Assembly (NCBI GenBank): GCA_023422735.1
Contig: JAFAGL010000187.1
Span: 1-11,569 of the forward strand
Length of the DNA stretch: 11,569 nucleotides
From: Pseudomonadota bacterium
GTDB taxonomy: Bacteria > Pseudomonadota > Alphaproteobacteria > Rhizobiales > Rhizobiaceae
Direction of reading: 5' to 3'
In this document: piece by piece, positions 1-6,308 of the stretch
Layout of the letters: each line of letters opens with the position of its first letter
How positions within the stretch are numbered: the first letter of the stretch is position 1
Made by a program: the position numbers and the translations under genes
The notes under the pieces: model-generated
The model's database searches: none
What the model was told of the DNA's origin: nothing
Seen by the model: only the letters and a program-made list of their open reading frames with translations

Positions 1-801
1 GCCCGGGCGCATCGCTTCCACCATCTCGTCGCAACGGCCCATCCAGACGTCACCATGCTCCAGCGCATGCTTGATCAGGCCCTCCAGCACGCCGATGCGC
101 GAAGGCTGGCCGATCATCTCGGGATGCATACCGACCATCATCATGCGCTTTTCAGCATAGAGCACGTCGAACTCGGCTTTCCACGCTTCGAGCAGCGCCG
201 ATGGCGCCTGCATGGTGCGACCCGGCAGAACGATCGAATATTGGAAAAACGGCGCATCATCGAGCACCCAGCGGAAGGGCAGTTCGACGATTTTGGTCTT
301 CTTGCCCTCGACCGTGTGGATATAGGGTGAATCGTCGTCGAAGAAGTTGGAGGAGTAGTCGAAGCCGTATTCCACCAGCATCGGCATTGTGATGTTGCTG
401 ATTTCTGCCGCCGGTGAGCGCCAGCCGCGTGGGGCATAACCGGCCACACGCTTGATCGATTCGTACCCCTTCTCCATCTCTTCGCGCTCCTGTTCGGGCG
501 TGAGGCTAAGGATCCAGGAATGCGTATAGCTGTGGTGGGCAATCTCATGACCGCCCTCCAGGATACGCTCCATCAGTTCCGGGCGCTGGTCGATGATGAT
601 GCCGGGGATGAAAAAAGTCGTCTTGAGACCGTAGCGCGCAAGAAGCGCCAGCACGCGGTCAGTGCCAACCTTCCAGCCATAAGCGCCTTGCGACATCAGG
701 ATAGGGCGTTTGGCATATTCGGGGTCGCGCGCCGTCCACATGGTTTCTGCGTCGAGGTCGAAGGTCAGGAAAAGGGGAAAGCCCTTATTCGTCAAATGCA
801 T
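1..801 (-). CDS. CE4-family (NodB-fold) polysaccharide deacetylase / imidase-like hydrolase, 3' end outside window
   Basis: An open frame starts at ATG 801-799 and runs through the left edge with no stop, giving 267 visible residues; the family is usually near 290-300, so little is missing. NodB-fold motifs appear in order: TFDLDAE (Asp15, Asp17) as motif 1, HSYTH (His90, His94) as the metal-binding pair, RGWRSP (125-130) as motif 3, and HPEMIGQPSR (226-235) near the C-terminus. There is no signal peptide, so it should be cytoplasmic. The FDxDAE form and absent export signal resemble the HpPgdA / cyclic-imidase / PuuE-allantoinase branch, which hydrolyses small amides or imides as well as glycans. 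It starts 11 bases after the stop of the upstream permease, with a weak GGAA ribosome site, so it is the last visible gene of the importer operon. Family call is firm; substrate unknown. Confidence 0.9.
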   Translation of the reverse strand, partial: MHLTNKGFPLFLTFDLDAETMWTARDPEYAKRPILMSQGAYGWKVGTDRVLALLARYGLKTTFFIPGIIIDQRPELMERILEGGHEIAHHSYTHSWILSLTPEQEREEMEKGYESIKRVAGYAPRGWRSPAAEISNITMPMLVEYGFDYSSNFFDDDSPYIHTVEGKKTKIVELPFRWVLDDAPFFQYSIVLPGRTMQAPSALLEAWKAEFDVLYAEKRMMMVGMHPEMIGQPSRIGVLEGLIKHALEHGDVWMGRCDEMVEAMRPG

Positions 802-812
802 GATCGTTCCAT

Positions 813-1601
813 TCAAACGAAGCGGTGGAATCCGGTCCAGCGCTCGGCAATCAGAAGTACGGCGCCGGTCGCGATAATCAGGAGGGTCGAGACCGCAGCT
901 ACGCTCGGATCAACGCCCATTTCGACGGAGGAAAAGATCAGGATCGGCAGCGTGGTCTGGCGCGGGCCGGCAAGAAAGATCGTCACCGGCACATTTTCCA
1001 TCGATGTCACGAAGGCGAACAGCGCACCAGCGACCAGGCCCGGCTTGATCAGCGGCAGTGTCACCAGTCTGAACGTCGTAAAACCGTTGGCGCCCAGAAC
1101 GCGGGAAGCCTCTTCCACGGATGAATCAACGCCCGAAAGGCTCGCCAATGCCGCGCGTACGATATAGGGAACAGTAATCACCACATGCGCGATCAGGAGG
1201 ACGAGGAACCCGCCGCGCAGGCCCACAAGCGTGAAATATTGCAGCAGCGCCACACCGATCACCACCGAAGGGATAATCAGGGGTGACATCAAAAGCGAGG
1301 TCAGTGCTTCCGAGCCGGGCAGCATGCGCTTGAAGATCGCATAAGATGCTGAAACGCCAAGACAAAGCGAGATGACTGTCGAACCCAGCGCCAAGATCAG
1401 GCTGTTCTTGATCGCGCTCAGATAGGTGCTGTCCGTCAGTACGTTTTCGAACCATTTCAGCGTCCAGCCCTGCGGGGGGATGGTGAGATAGGACGTCTCA
1501 CTGAAGGAGGCCAGCATCACCACGATGACGGGAATCTGCAGAAAGATAATAACCAGCAGTGCGACCGTGGTAACGGTGAAACCGGGACGTTGTTCACTCA
1601 T
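813..1601 (-). CDS. ABC transporter permease 2, PotC/PotI-like
   Basis: A 262-residue inner-membrane protein with about six hydrophobic segments (roughly 10-33, 66-90, 100-122, 131-150, 187-210, 234-252). The cytoplasmic EAA loop, which docks on the ATPase, is at 162-191 (VEEASRVLGANGFTTF then TLPLIKPGL). Length and layout fit the second permease of polyamine/opine-type importers (PotC, PotI, YdcV). I place the start at ATG 1601-1599 (MSEQRPGF), although the frame stays open further upstream. This start overlaps the stop of the preceding permease as ATGA, and upstream residues do not look like this family. It should pair with the other permease as a heterodimer. Substrate is not readable from the permease. 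Confidence 0.93.
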   Translation of the reverse strand: MSEQRPGFTVTTVALLVIIFLQIPVIVVMLASFSETSYLTIPPQGWTLKWFENVLTDSTYLSAIKNSLILALGSTVISLCLGVSASYAIFKRMLPGSEALTSLLMSPLIIPSVVIGVALLQYFTLVGLRGGFLVLLIAHVVITVPYIVRAALASLSGVDSSVEEASRVLGANGFTTFRLVTLPLIKPGLVAGALFAFVTSMENVPVTIFLAGPRQTTLPILIFSSVEMGVDPSVAAVSTLLIIATGAVLLIAERWTGFHRFV

Positions 1602-2449
1602 GCCAGACCTGCCCAGCGCTTGGTCATACGGCTCGAAGCCCAGATGATAAGAATGGTGACGGCAGCCAGCGAGAAGGACAAAGCCGAGCCACTCGGCCAA
1701 TCGAGCAACTGCATATATTCGTCGTAGATGAGGGTCGCCATGACCTGATAGGTCGGCCCGCCCAACATGCGCGGGGTGACAAGCGCACTGATCGTCAGAA
1801 CAAACACCAGGATGGAGCCGGCGATGATGCCCGGTGCGGTCAAGGGCAGCGTGACAGCACGAAATACGTGGAAGCGGCTTGAGCCCAGCGTCGAAGCGGC
1901 CGATTCGACATCGCGCGGCACGTTTTGCAGCGCCGTGACCAGCATCAGCACCATGAAGGGCAGATAGATATGCGTCAGCCCGATCATCACGCCGGTTAGG
2001 TTGAACATCAGCTTCAATGGCGTTTGGATAATGCCGAGATCGATCAGGAGATTGTTGACGACGCCACGGTTGGTGAGCAGCACAATCCAGCCGAAGGAGC
2101 GCACCACGAGGTTTAGCATCAGCGGGAAAATGACGAGCAGGGTCAGCGGCAGCCGCCAGCGCGGGTTGCCGCGCACGATCAGATAGGCGACCGGATAACC
2201 CAGCAAAAGTGCGGCGAGTGTCACGCCGATGCCGAGACCCAGCGTGCGCACCACAACTTCGCGATAATAATCGTCGGCAAGAATTCGCGCGTAGTTCTCA
2301 ATCGTCCACGCACCGGCTGCGATCCCCTGCCCCGGCTGATATTCCTGAAAACTGGTTGGAACCAGCAGCAGGAGCGGGATGACGAACGCCCCGACCAGAA
2401 CCAGCAGAAGCGGTGCGAACAAAAGCAGGCCGGTACGGAGCTGCTTCAT
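1598..2449 (-). CDS. ABC transporter permease 1, PotB/PotH-like
   Basis: A 283-residue inner-membrane protein. The first hydrophobic segment is at about 7-30, followed by a periplasmic stretch ending near the WTIENY motif (48-53) that is common in PotB-type permeases. Further segments lie at about 66-90, 101-125, 152-175, 206-226 and 255-272. The EAA loop is at 182-209 (VESAASTLGSSRFHVF then TLPLTAPG). The start ATG 2449-2447 overlaps the ATPase stop as ATGA, and its own stop overlaps the next permease start the same way, so the three genes are translationally coupled. Together the two permeases would form the transmembrane channel of a polyamine/opine-class importer. Confidence 0.94.
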   Translation of the reverse strand: MKQLRTGLLLFAPLLLVLVGAFVIPLLLLVPTSFQEYQPGQGIAAGAWTIENYARILADDYYREVVVRTLGLGIGVTLAALLLGYPVAYLIVRGNPRWRLPLTLLVIFPLMLNLVVRSFGWIVLLTNRGVVNNLLIDLGIIQTPLKLMFNLTGVMIGLTHIYLPFMVLMLVTALQNVPRDVESAASTLGSSRFHVFRAVTLPLTAPGIIAGSILVFVLTISALVTPRMLGGPTYQVMATLIYDEYMQLLDWPSGSALSFSLAAVTILIIWASSRMTKRWAGLA

Positions 2450-3516
2450 GCTGCAGCACCGGCTTTCGGCAGAACCAGCACATCGGCTGACGCCACATTC
2501 AACGTGACCGGCTGACCCTGTGCGAGATTGCTCGAAGGACCGGCGGACGCGGCCTCGACCACGATTTCCTGGCCGCCCGCCAGACGCACGACATATTGCA
2601 CCTGCGCGCCCGAAAAGGAGCGCAATGCAACGATGCCTTCGATCCGGTTCATATCCGCGCCGGATGCTTCACCCAGATGAATGGCTTCCTGACGGATAAA
2701 GACATCCACGGAAGCGCCATCCGCTTCGCTTAAATCATCAGCACGCAGAGCAAGGCCCTCACCGACGGAAATCTGACCATTCCGGATCGTTCCAGCAAGA
2801 CGATTTGGTTTGCCGATGAAGCTCGCAACAAAGCTCGTGGCCGGCTTGCGATAAATTTCCTCGGGCGCAGCAAATTGCTGGATGACGCCATCATGCATCA
2901 CGCAAACCCGGTCGGACAGGCTCAGTGCTTCACCCTGATCATGCGTCACGAACAAGGTCGTGATCCGCAACTCGCTTTGCAGGCGCTTCAATTCGATCTG
3001 CATCTCGTCGCGCAGCTTGGCGTCGAGATTGGAAAGCGGTTCATCGAACAAAATGACATTCGGCCGTGGCGCAATCGCCCGCGCCATGGCCACGCGCTGC
3101 TGCTGGCCGCCCGACAACTGGCGCGGATACCGCTCGCCATAGCCATCGAGACGCACCATCGCCAGCGCTTCTTTGACGCGCGCATCGAGTGCAGCACCGC
3201 TTTCGCCCTTGCGGCGCAAGCCGAAAGCCACATTCTCGAAAACGGTGAGATGCGGAAACAAAGCGTAAGATTGGAAAACCAGCCCGATATTGCGCTTGTT
3301 GGGCGGCAACCGCGTGACATCGCGATCGCCAATGCGGATCGTTCCGCCGCTTGGTTCGATCAACCCGGCGACCATGCGCAGGATCGTCGTCTTGCCGCAG
3401 CCCGAAGGTCCCAGCAAAGATACGAATTCCCCTTCCGCGATCGCCAGCGAAACGTCCTTGACGACGGAAACATCGCCGTAACGCTTGATGACGTGATCGA
3501 GAGTGAGACTGCTCAT
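2446..3516 (-). CDS. ABC transporter ATP-binding protein, PotA/PotG-like
   Basis: A 356-residue ATPase that energises the importer encoded by the adjacent genes. Visible motifs: Walker A GPSGCGKT (36-43), Q-loop Gln82, signature LSGGQQQ (134-140), Walker B VILFDEP (154-160) and switch His192. From about residue 235 the protein continues into a TOBE-type regulatory domain typical of the PotA/UgpC/MalK group, consistent with its length. I chose ATG 3516 (MSSLTLDHVIKRYG) because the canonical N-terminal strand begins there and GGTGAA lies just upstream; the open frame extends 46 codons further but those residues have no family character. It follows the binding-protein gene by 40 bases and overlaps the first permease by 4. 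PotA-like and FbpC-like ATPases are hard to separate by eye; the partner genes favour polyamine/opine. Confidence 0.95.
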   Translation of the reverse strand: MSSLTLDHVIKRYGDVSVVKDVSLAIAEGEFVSLLGPSGCGKTTILRMVAGLIEPSGGTIRIGDRDVTRLPPNKRNIGLVFQSYALFPHLTVFENVAFGLRRKGESGAALDARVKEALAMVRLDGYGERYPRQLSGGQQQRVAMARAIAPRPNVILFDEPLSNLDAKLRDEMQIELKRLQSELRITTLFVTHDQGEALSLSDRVCVMHDGVIQQFAAPEEIYRKPATSFVASFIGKPNRLAGTIRNGQISVGEGLALRADDLSEADGASVDVFIRQEAIHLGEASGADMNRIEGIVALRSFSGAQVQYVVRLAGGQEIVVEAASAGPSSNLAQGQPVTLNVASADVLVLPKAGAAA

Positions 3517-3548
3517 GGGTTCACCGCGTATTTTCAGGTCGATCTGCC

Positions 3549-3563
3549 GCGCTTGCTCAGCGC
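3549..3563 (-). other. Small inverted repeat at the binding-protein/ATPase junction
   Basis: GCGCT and AGCGC form perfect 5-bp arms around a 5-base loop, overlapping the TGA stop of the binding-protein gene (3559-3557). There is no T-run after it on the minus strand, so it is not a standard terminator. In importer operons a hairpin here can protect the upstream message and lift binding protein over membrane components. This is inference, and so short a stem can occur by chance. Confidence 0.3.
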
Positions 3564-4582
3564 AGGACTTCACGCTGCCAGCGGCGCGTCCATTCCGGCA
3601 GTTTGGTCGCCATCTCGTTCGGATCGAGGAACAGCATCTTTTCCAAGGCGTCACCCGAAGGAACGATTGCCGACACCTCTTCGGAAAGCTTCACATTCTT
3701 GTTGACAGGACCGATGAACTGACGCTCGGAGAAGCATTTCTGGTTGTCAGCATTCAGCACTGTATCGATGAATTTGAGAGCCAGCTCTTCCTGCTCGGTT
3801 CCCTTGGGAATCATGATCGAGGGGCGAATGCCGACAGCGCCTTCCTTCGGATAGGCAGCAGCAAGCGGCAACCCGTTTTTGGCCTGAACGCCGGCGCGAT
3901 CCGGATACCAGACGGCGATGTCGATCTCGCCGCGCTCGAAAAGGGACACGACCTGATCGGCCTGCGTGTAAAGTAGCACAGCCTCCTTGGCGAGCGGTTT
4001 GATCTTTTCGACACCCGGCGTGATGTCTTCGTTGGTCCCGCCTTCCATCTTGTTGATGGCAGCAAGGAACTGCCAGCCCGTGGTGCCGGACACGTCACCA
4101 ATGGTCACGCGACCTTTGTATTTCTCATCGAACAGATCGTTCCACGAGGTTGGCGGCGTGGTGATCTTGTCTTTGTTGTAGATGATCGTCGTCGCACCCA
4201 GCATCGCTGCGACATAGGCATCGTCCTTGCCCCAGGCGCCGTCGATGATGTCGGGCGCATTGGTCAGCTTTTCGCGGTCAAGGGGGACGAGCAGCCCTTC
4301 ATTTGCCATCTGCACTGCGAACGCGTCATCTGCGAACACGACGTCCATATCTGACTGACCGGCGGTTGCGCGAACCGCGGCTGCATGCTGCGCGGAATTG
4401 GCGAGTTTGGTAATAACGGTCGCGCCCGTTTCCTTCTCGAAGGCGTCGATGTAACAGGCCTTCACATTGTCGGCGAACGAACCGCCGAACTCGCCGAGCA
4501 CCAATTCCTGGGCATGGGCGGAAGACGCGGAAAGGCCGGCAATGACTGCGGCGGCGGCGAGCAATTTTGTACGCAATTTCAT
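3557..4582 (-). CDS. Periplasmic solute-binding protein, PotD/PotF-like (family 1)
   Basis: A 341-residue protein with a clear Sec signal peptide: MKLRTK, a hydrophobic core, and likely cleavage after Ala24 in SSAHA-QE. The mature part opens ELVLGEFGGSFADN, the first strand of a PotD-type (type II) binding fold. It then has a MDVVFADD-like hinge region (about 79-86) and the SWNDLFDEKYKGRV segment (about 141-154), which is very typical of polyamine/opine/iron-class binding proteins. It should capture the substrate in the periplasm and deliver it to the two permeases. It is the first gene of the operon. The start ATG 4582-4580 has a good GGGAGA ribosome site six bases upstream. Possible ligands are polyamines, opines, amino-acid derivatives or cyclic amides; the class is clear but the ligand is not. 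Confidence 0.93.
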   Translation of the reverse strand: MKLRTKLLAAAAVIAGLSASSAHAQELVLGEFGGSFADNVKACYIDAFEKETGATVITKLANSAQHAAAVRATAGQSDMDVVFADDAFAVQMANEGLLVPLDREKLTNAPDIIDGAWGKDDAYVAAMLGATTIIYNKDKITTPPTSWNDLFDEKYKGRVTIGDVSGTTGWQFLAAINKMEGGTNEDITPGVEKIKPLAKEAVLLYTQADQVVSLFERGEIDIAVWYPDRAGVQAKNGLPLAAAYPKEGAVGIRPSIMIPKGTEQEELALKFIDTVLNADNQKCFSERQFIGPVNKNVKLSEEVSAIVPSGDALEKMLFLDPNEMATKLPEWTRRWQREVLR

Positions 4583-4588
4583 TTTAGA

Positions 4589-4594
4589 TCTCCC
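4589..4594 (-). promoter_or_regulatory. Ribosome binding site of the binding-protein gene
   Basis: GGGAGA on the minus strand, six bases before ATG 4582. It is a good Shine-Dalgarno match and supports the chosen start of the first gene in the operon. Confidence 0.7.
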
Positions 4595-4656
4595 ATTATC
4601 CAGCCCACACGAAACGCCTCTTTGAGCGTCATTGCTGAAACGCTAACATCGAGAAA

Positions 4657-4696
4657 ATTATCTTTCAAGAAAGAAAAGACAAAGATATTCTTTCTT
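4657..4696. promoter_or_regulatory. Clustered TCTTTC/GAAAGA inverted repeats, candidate MarR operator between divergent genes
   Basis: The gap 4583-4714 separates the importer operon (minus) from the MarR gene (plus). Within it, TCTTTC-AA-GAAAGA (4661-4674) is a perfect dyad; with two more matched pairs and one mismatch it spans 4658-4677, about 20 bp. A second pairing, AAGAAAGA (4667-4674) with TCTTTCTT (4689-4696), has perfect 8-bp arms 14 bases apart. A third, AAAGA-TAT-TCTTT, lies at 4681-4693. A GATAAT -10-like hexamer for the operon sits on the minus strand at 4662-4657, under the first dyad, though no good -35 accompanies it. Dyads of 16-20 bp between a MarR gene and its divergent target are the usual operator arrangement, so repression of the operon and autoregulation are likely. 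Confidence 0.55.
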
Positions 4697-4714
4697 AGCT
4701 TTTGGCTTGTGGGA

Positions 4715-5278
4715 ATGATCCGCGATCAGTTAGACCGAGAAAAAAGTGAGGGGCACCGAGACTTGGACGAAACAGTTCTGCGCTATTGGGAGCTCGACCG
4801 CGTCGGGCGCGGGATGGACAAATGGCGCCGCGCGCGGCCGGATATCGACGGCAGCGGCAAGGCTGTCGTCGGGCGCATCCTTCACCTGAACGACATCATT
4901 ATGCGTGCTGTGAACAAGGCGTTGGCAAAGCACGGAATCAAATATCCGGTTTATGCCGTCCTGGCGACCATCCGCGTTTCCGGCCCTCCGTTCCGCATGT
5001 CGCCTTCGGAGCTTTTGTCGACGTTGCTGGTCACCTCCGGCGGCTTGTCCAATCTGCTGCGGCGGATGGAAAGCGACGGCTATATCACGCGCAACGCGGA
5101 TTCGCGTGACGGGCGGGGCGTGATCGTCGAATTGACGCAAAAAGGCGTCCAGACAGCCGATGCGGCAATGAAGGATCACGCGGAAGCGGAGCGCGAAATC
5201 GTGTCCTGTTTGCCATCCGACCTTCAGGAAACGGTCGCGCGGGCGCTGGGTCTGGTGATTGCCACCGCAGAGCACTGA
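4715..5278 (+). CDS. MarR-family transcriptional regulator
   Basis: A winged helix-turn-helix regulator, 187 residues from ATG 4715 or 171 from TTG 4763; the latter has the better ribosome site and the N-terminal 16 residues look unconserved. The reading frame is open well upstream, but that part is the antisense of the binding-protein gene. MarR features: dimerisation helices at both ends (about 50-72 and 145-185), DNA-recognition helix TSGGLSNLLRRME (107-119), and wing DSRDGRGVIVELT (129-141) with the family DxRxxR signature. It is divergent from the importer operon across a repeat-rich gap and probably represses it until a ligand, perhaps the transported compound, is present. Its stop is 3 bases from the convergent LysR stop. 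Confidence 0.9.
   Translation: MIRDQLDREKSEGHRDLDETVLRYWELDRVGRGMDKWRRARPDIDGSGKAVVGRILHLNDIIMRAVNKALAKHGIKYPVYAVLATIRVSGPPFRMSPSELLSTLLVTSGGLSNLLRRMESDGYITRNADSRDGRGVIVELTQKGVQTADAAMKDHAEAEREIVSCLPSDLQETVARALGLVIATAEH
4748..4753 (+). promoter_or_regulatory. Shine-Dalgarno-like GAGGGG that could set an alternative TTG start for the MarR gene
   Basis: GAGGGG lies nine bases before an in-frame TTG at 4763. By contrast the upstream ATG at 4715 has only GTGGGA directly abutting it, too close for good use. The TTG start would shorten the regulator by 16 residues, all of them before the conserved region. Confidence 0.4.
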
Positions 5279-5281
5279 GAT

Positions 5282-6187
5282 TTATGGGCTTTTTGGCGCA
5301 TTCTTCGTTTCGCGCCGCAGAAACTCGATCAACAGTTCCAGCGGTTTTTCCGCCTTTCGGTTCGAAGGCCATACAAGGTGATAAATGCCTTGTGACAAGG
5401 CGTAGTCTTTCCAGGCGGCAACCAGCCTGCCATCCGCGATGTGCTTTTTCGCCAGAAAATCCGGCAAAAGCGCCACGCCGAACCCAAGGGCCGCGGCTTC
5501 GGCCATCGTGCTGAACTGGTCAAACAGCATTCCGCGCAGCCCCATCGCCTGAAACCCATGGCTTTCAAACCATTGTTCCCAGGCACCGGGCCGATTTTCC
5601 AGGTGCAACAACGGCAATCGCAATAGATCCTCGATTGTCGGCATCTGATCGCCGTCAAGCAGCATGGGACTGCACACAGGGATCACGCTCTCTGTCGCCA
5701 AAGGCAGGTAGTCAACATCCGGCCAATCGCGCAAACCGAAATGCAGAGCTGCGTCGAAGCCGTCGCGACGGAAATCGACGGAACCGAGCCGTGTGCTCAG
5801 ATTGATCGTAATATCCTGGTGGAGACGGGAAAAGTCGCGCAAACGCGGTGCGAGCCATGTCATGCCGAAGGCGGGCTTGATCGCAAGATCGAGACTGAGT
5901 TTCGCCCCTGCCGCGCGAACCTTGAGGCTGGCTTTGGCCAGGTCCTGCAAGCAATCGCGCACCGAATGCGCGTAATCGCTGCCGGGACGGGTCAAAACCA
6001 CGCCCTTGCCGCGCCGATGAAAGAGTTCCACGCCGATCTGATCCTGCAGGATTTTCAACTGCCGGCTGATTGCCGAATGCGTCAGCGACAAATCAGCGGC
6101 TGCCGCATTCACGGAACCAAGCCGCTCAAGCGCTTCAAGTGCAAGAAGCGAACTGATCGACGGCAGAAAACGGCGCGGGGCAATCAT
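5282..6187 (-). CDS. LysR-family transcriptional regulator, GcvA-like
   Basis: A 301-residue regulator of normal family length. The N-terminal helix-turn-helix covers about 10-69, with the recognition segment VNAAAADLSLTHSAISRQLK (26-45 region) and VELFHRRGKGVVLT following. From about residue 95 a periplasmic-binding-type effector domain begins, carrying the GcvA-group features FDAALHFG (middle third) and the GFGVALLPDFL stretch near the C-terminal third. It is divergent from the FAD oxidoreductase across 121 bases that hold two perfect dyads, the standard layout for a LysR activator and its target. The effector is likely the oxidoreductase substrate or a product. It converges on the MarR gene with a 3-base gap, and I see no terminator between them. 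No strong ribosome site is visible before ATG 6187. Confidence 0.92.
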   Translation of the reverse strand: MIAPRRFLPSISSLLALEALERLGSVNAAAADLSLTHSAISRQLKILQDQIGVELFHRRGKGVVLTRPGSDYAHSVRDCLQDLAKASLKVRAAGAKLSLDLAIKPAFGMTWLAPRLRDFSRLHQDITINLSTRLGSVDFRRDGFDAALHFGLRDWPDVDYLPLATESVIPVCSPMLLDGDQMPTIEDLLRLPLLHLENRPGAWEQWFESHGFQAMGLRGMLFDQFSTMAEAAALGFGVALLPDFLAKKHIADGRLVAAWKDYALSQGIYHLVWPSNRKAEKPLELLIEFLRRETKNAPKSP

Positions 6188-6242
6188 GTGAGTTTTTGTC
6201 CAACATAATGGAGAAAACCTCGCTGTTGCGGGGCTTGATTGA

Positions 6243-6276
6243 AGTTATAATCTCATAACTCTCCGAACCCGTTCGG
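6243..6276. promoter_or_regulatory. Two adjacent dyads over a TATAAT -10 in the LysR/oxidoreductase gap
   Basis: AGTTAT (6243-6248) and ATAACT (6255-6260) are perfect 6-bp arms around 6 bases, and contain T-N11-A, the LysR core pattern. A perfect TATAAT lies at 6246-6251, well placed as a -10 for the oxidoreductase, with start of transcription near 6258. No convincing -35 is found at 16-18 bases, as expected for an activator-dependent promoter. Two bases on, CCGAAC (6263-6268) and GTTCGG (6271-6276) form a second perfect 6-bp dyad around CC, which would sit just downstream of the transcription start. A dyad over the -10 suits repression more than classical activation, so which protein binds is open. 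Confidence 0.5.
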
Positions 6277-6308
6277 TCGAGAGCCTATGTCTTGCGAGAG
6301 ATGCACCC

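Noticed and set aside
520..1167. 215-codon open frame on the plus strand
   Set aside because: It runs antisense through the deacetylase and permease 2, both of which show clear family motifs.
2875..3705. 276-codon open frame on the plus strand
   Set aside because: It is antisense to the PotA-like ATPase with all its motifs; the protein is rich in H, Q and R with no family character, a usual shadow in GC-rich coding DNA.
4625..4644. AGCGT/ACGCT inverted repeat in the importer promoter region
   Set aside because: Arms are only 5 bp with a 10-base spacer; not distinguishable from chance next to the stronger TCTTTC dyads.
4385..4714. N-terminal extension of the MarR frame into the binding-protein gene
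   Set aside because: The frame is open, but these 110 codons are antisense to a secretion signal and mature binding protein and would swallow the intergenic control region.
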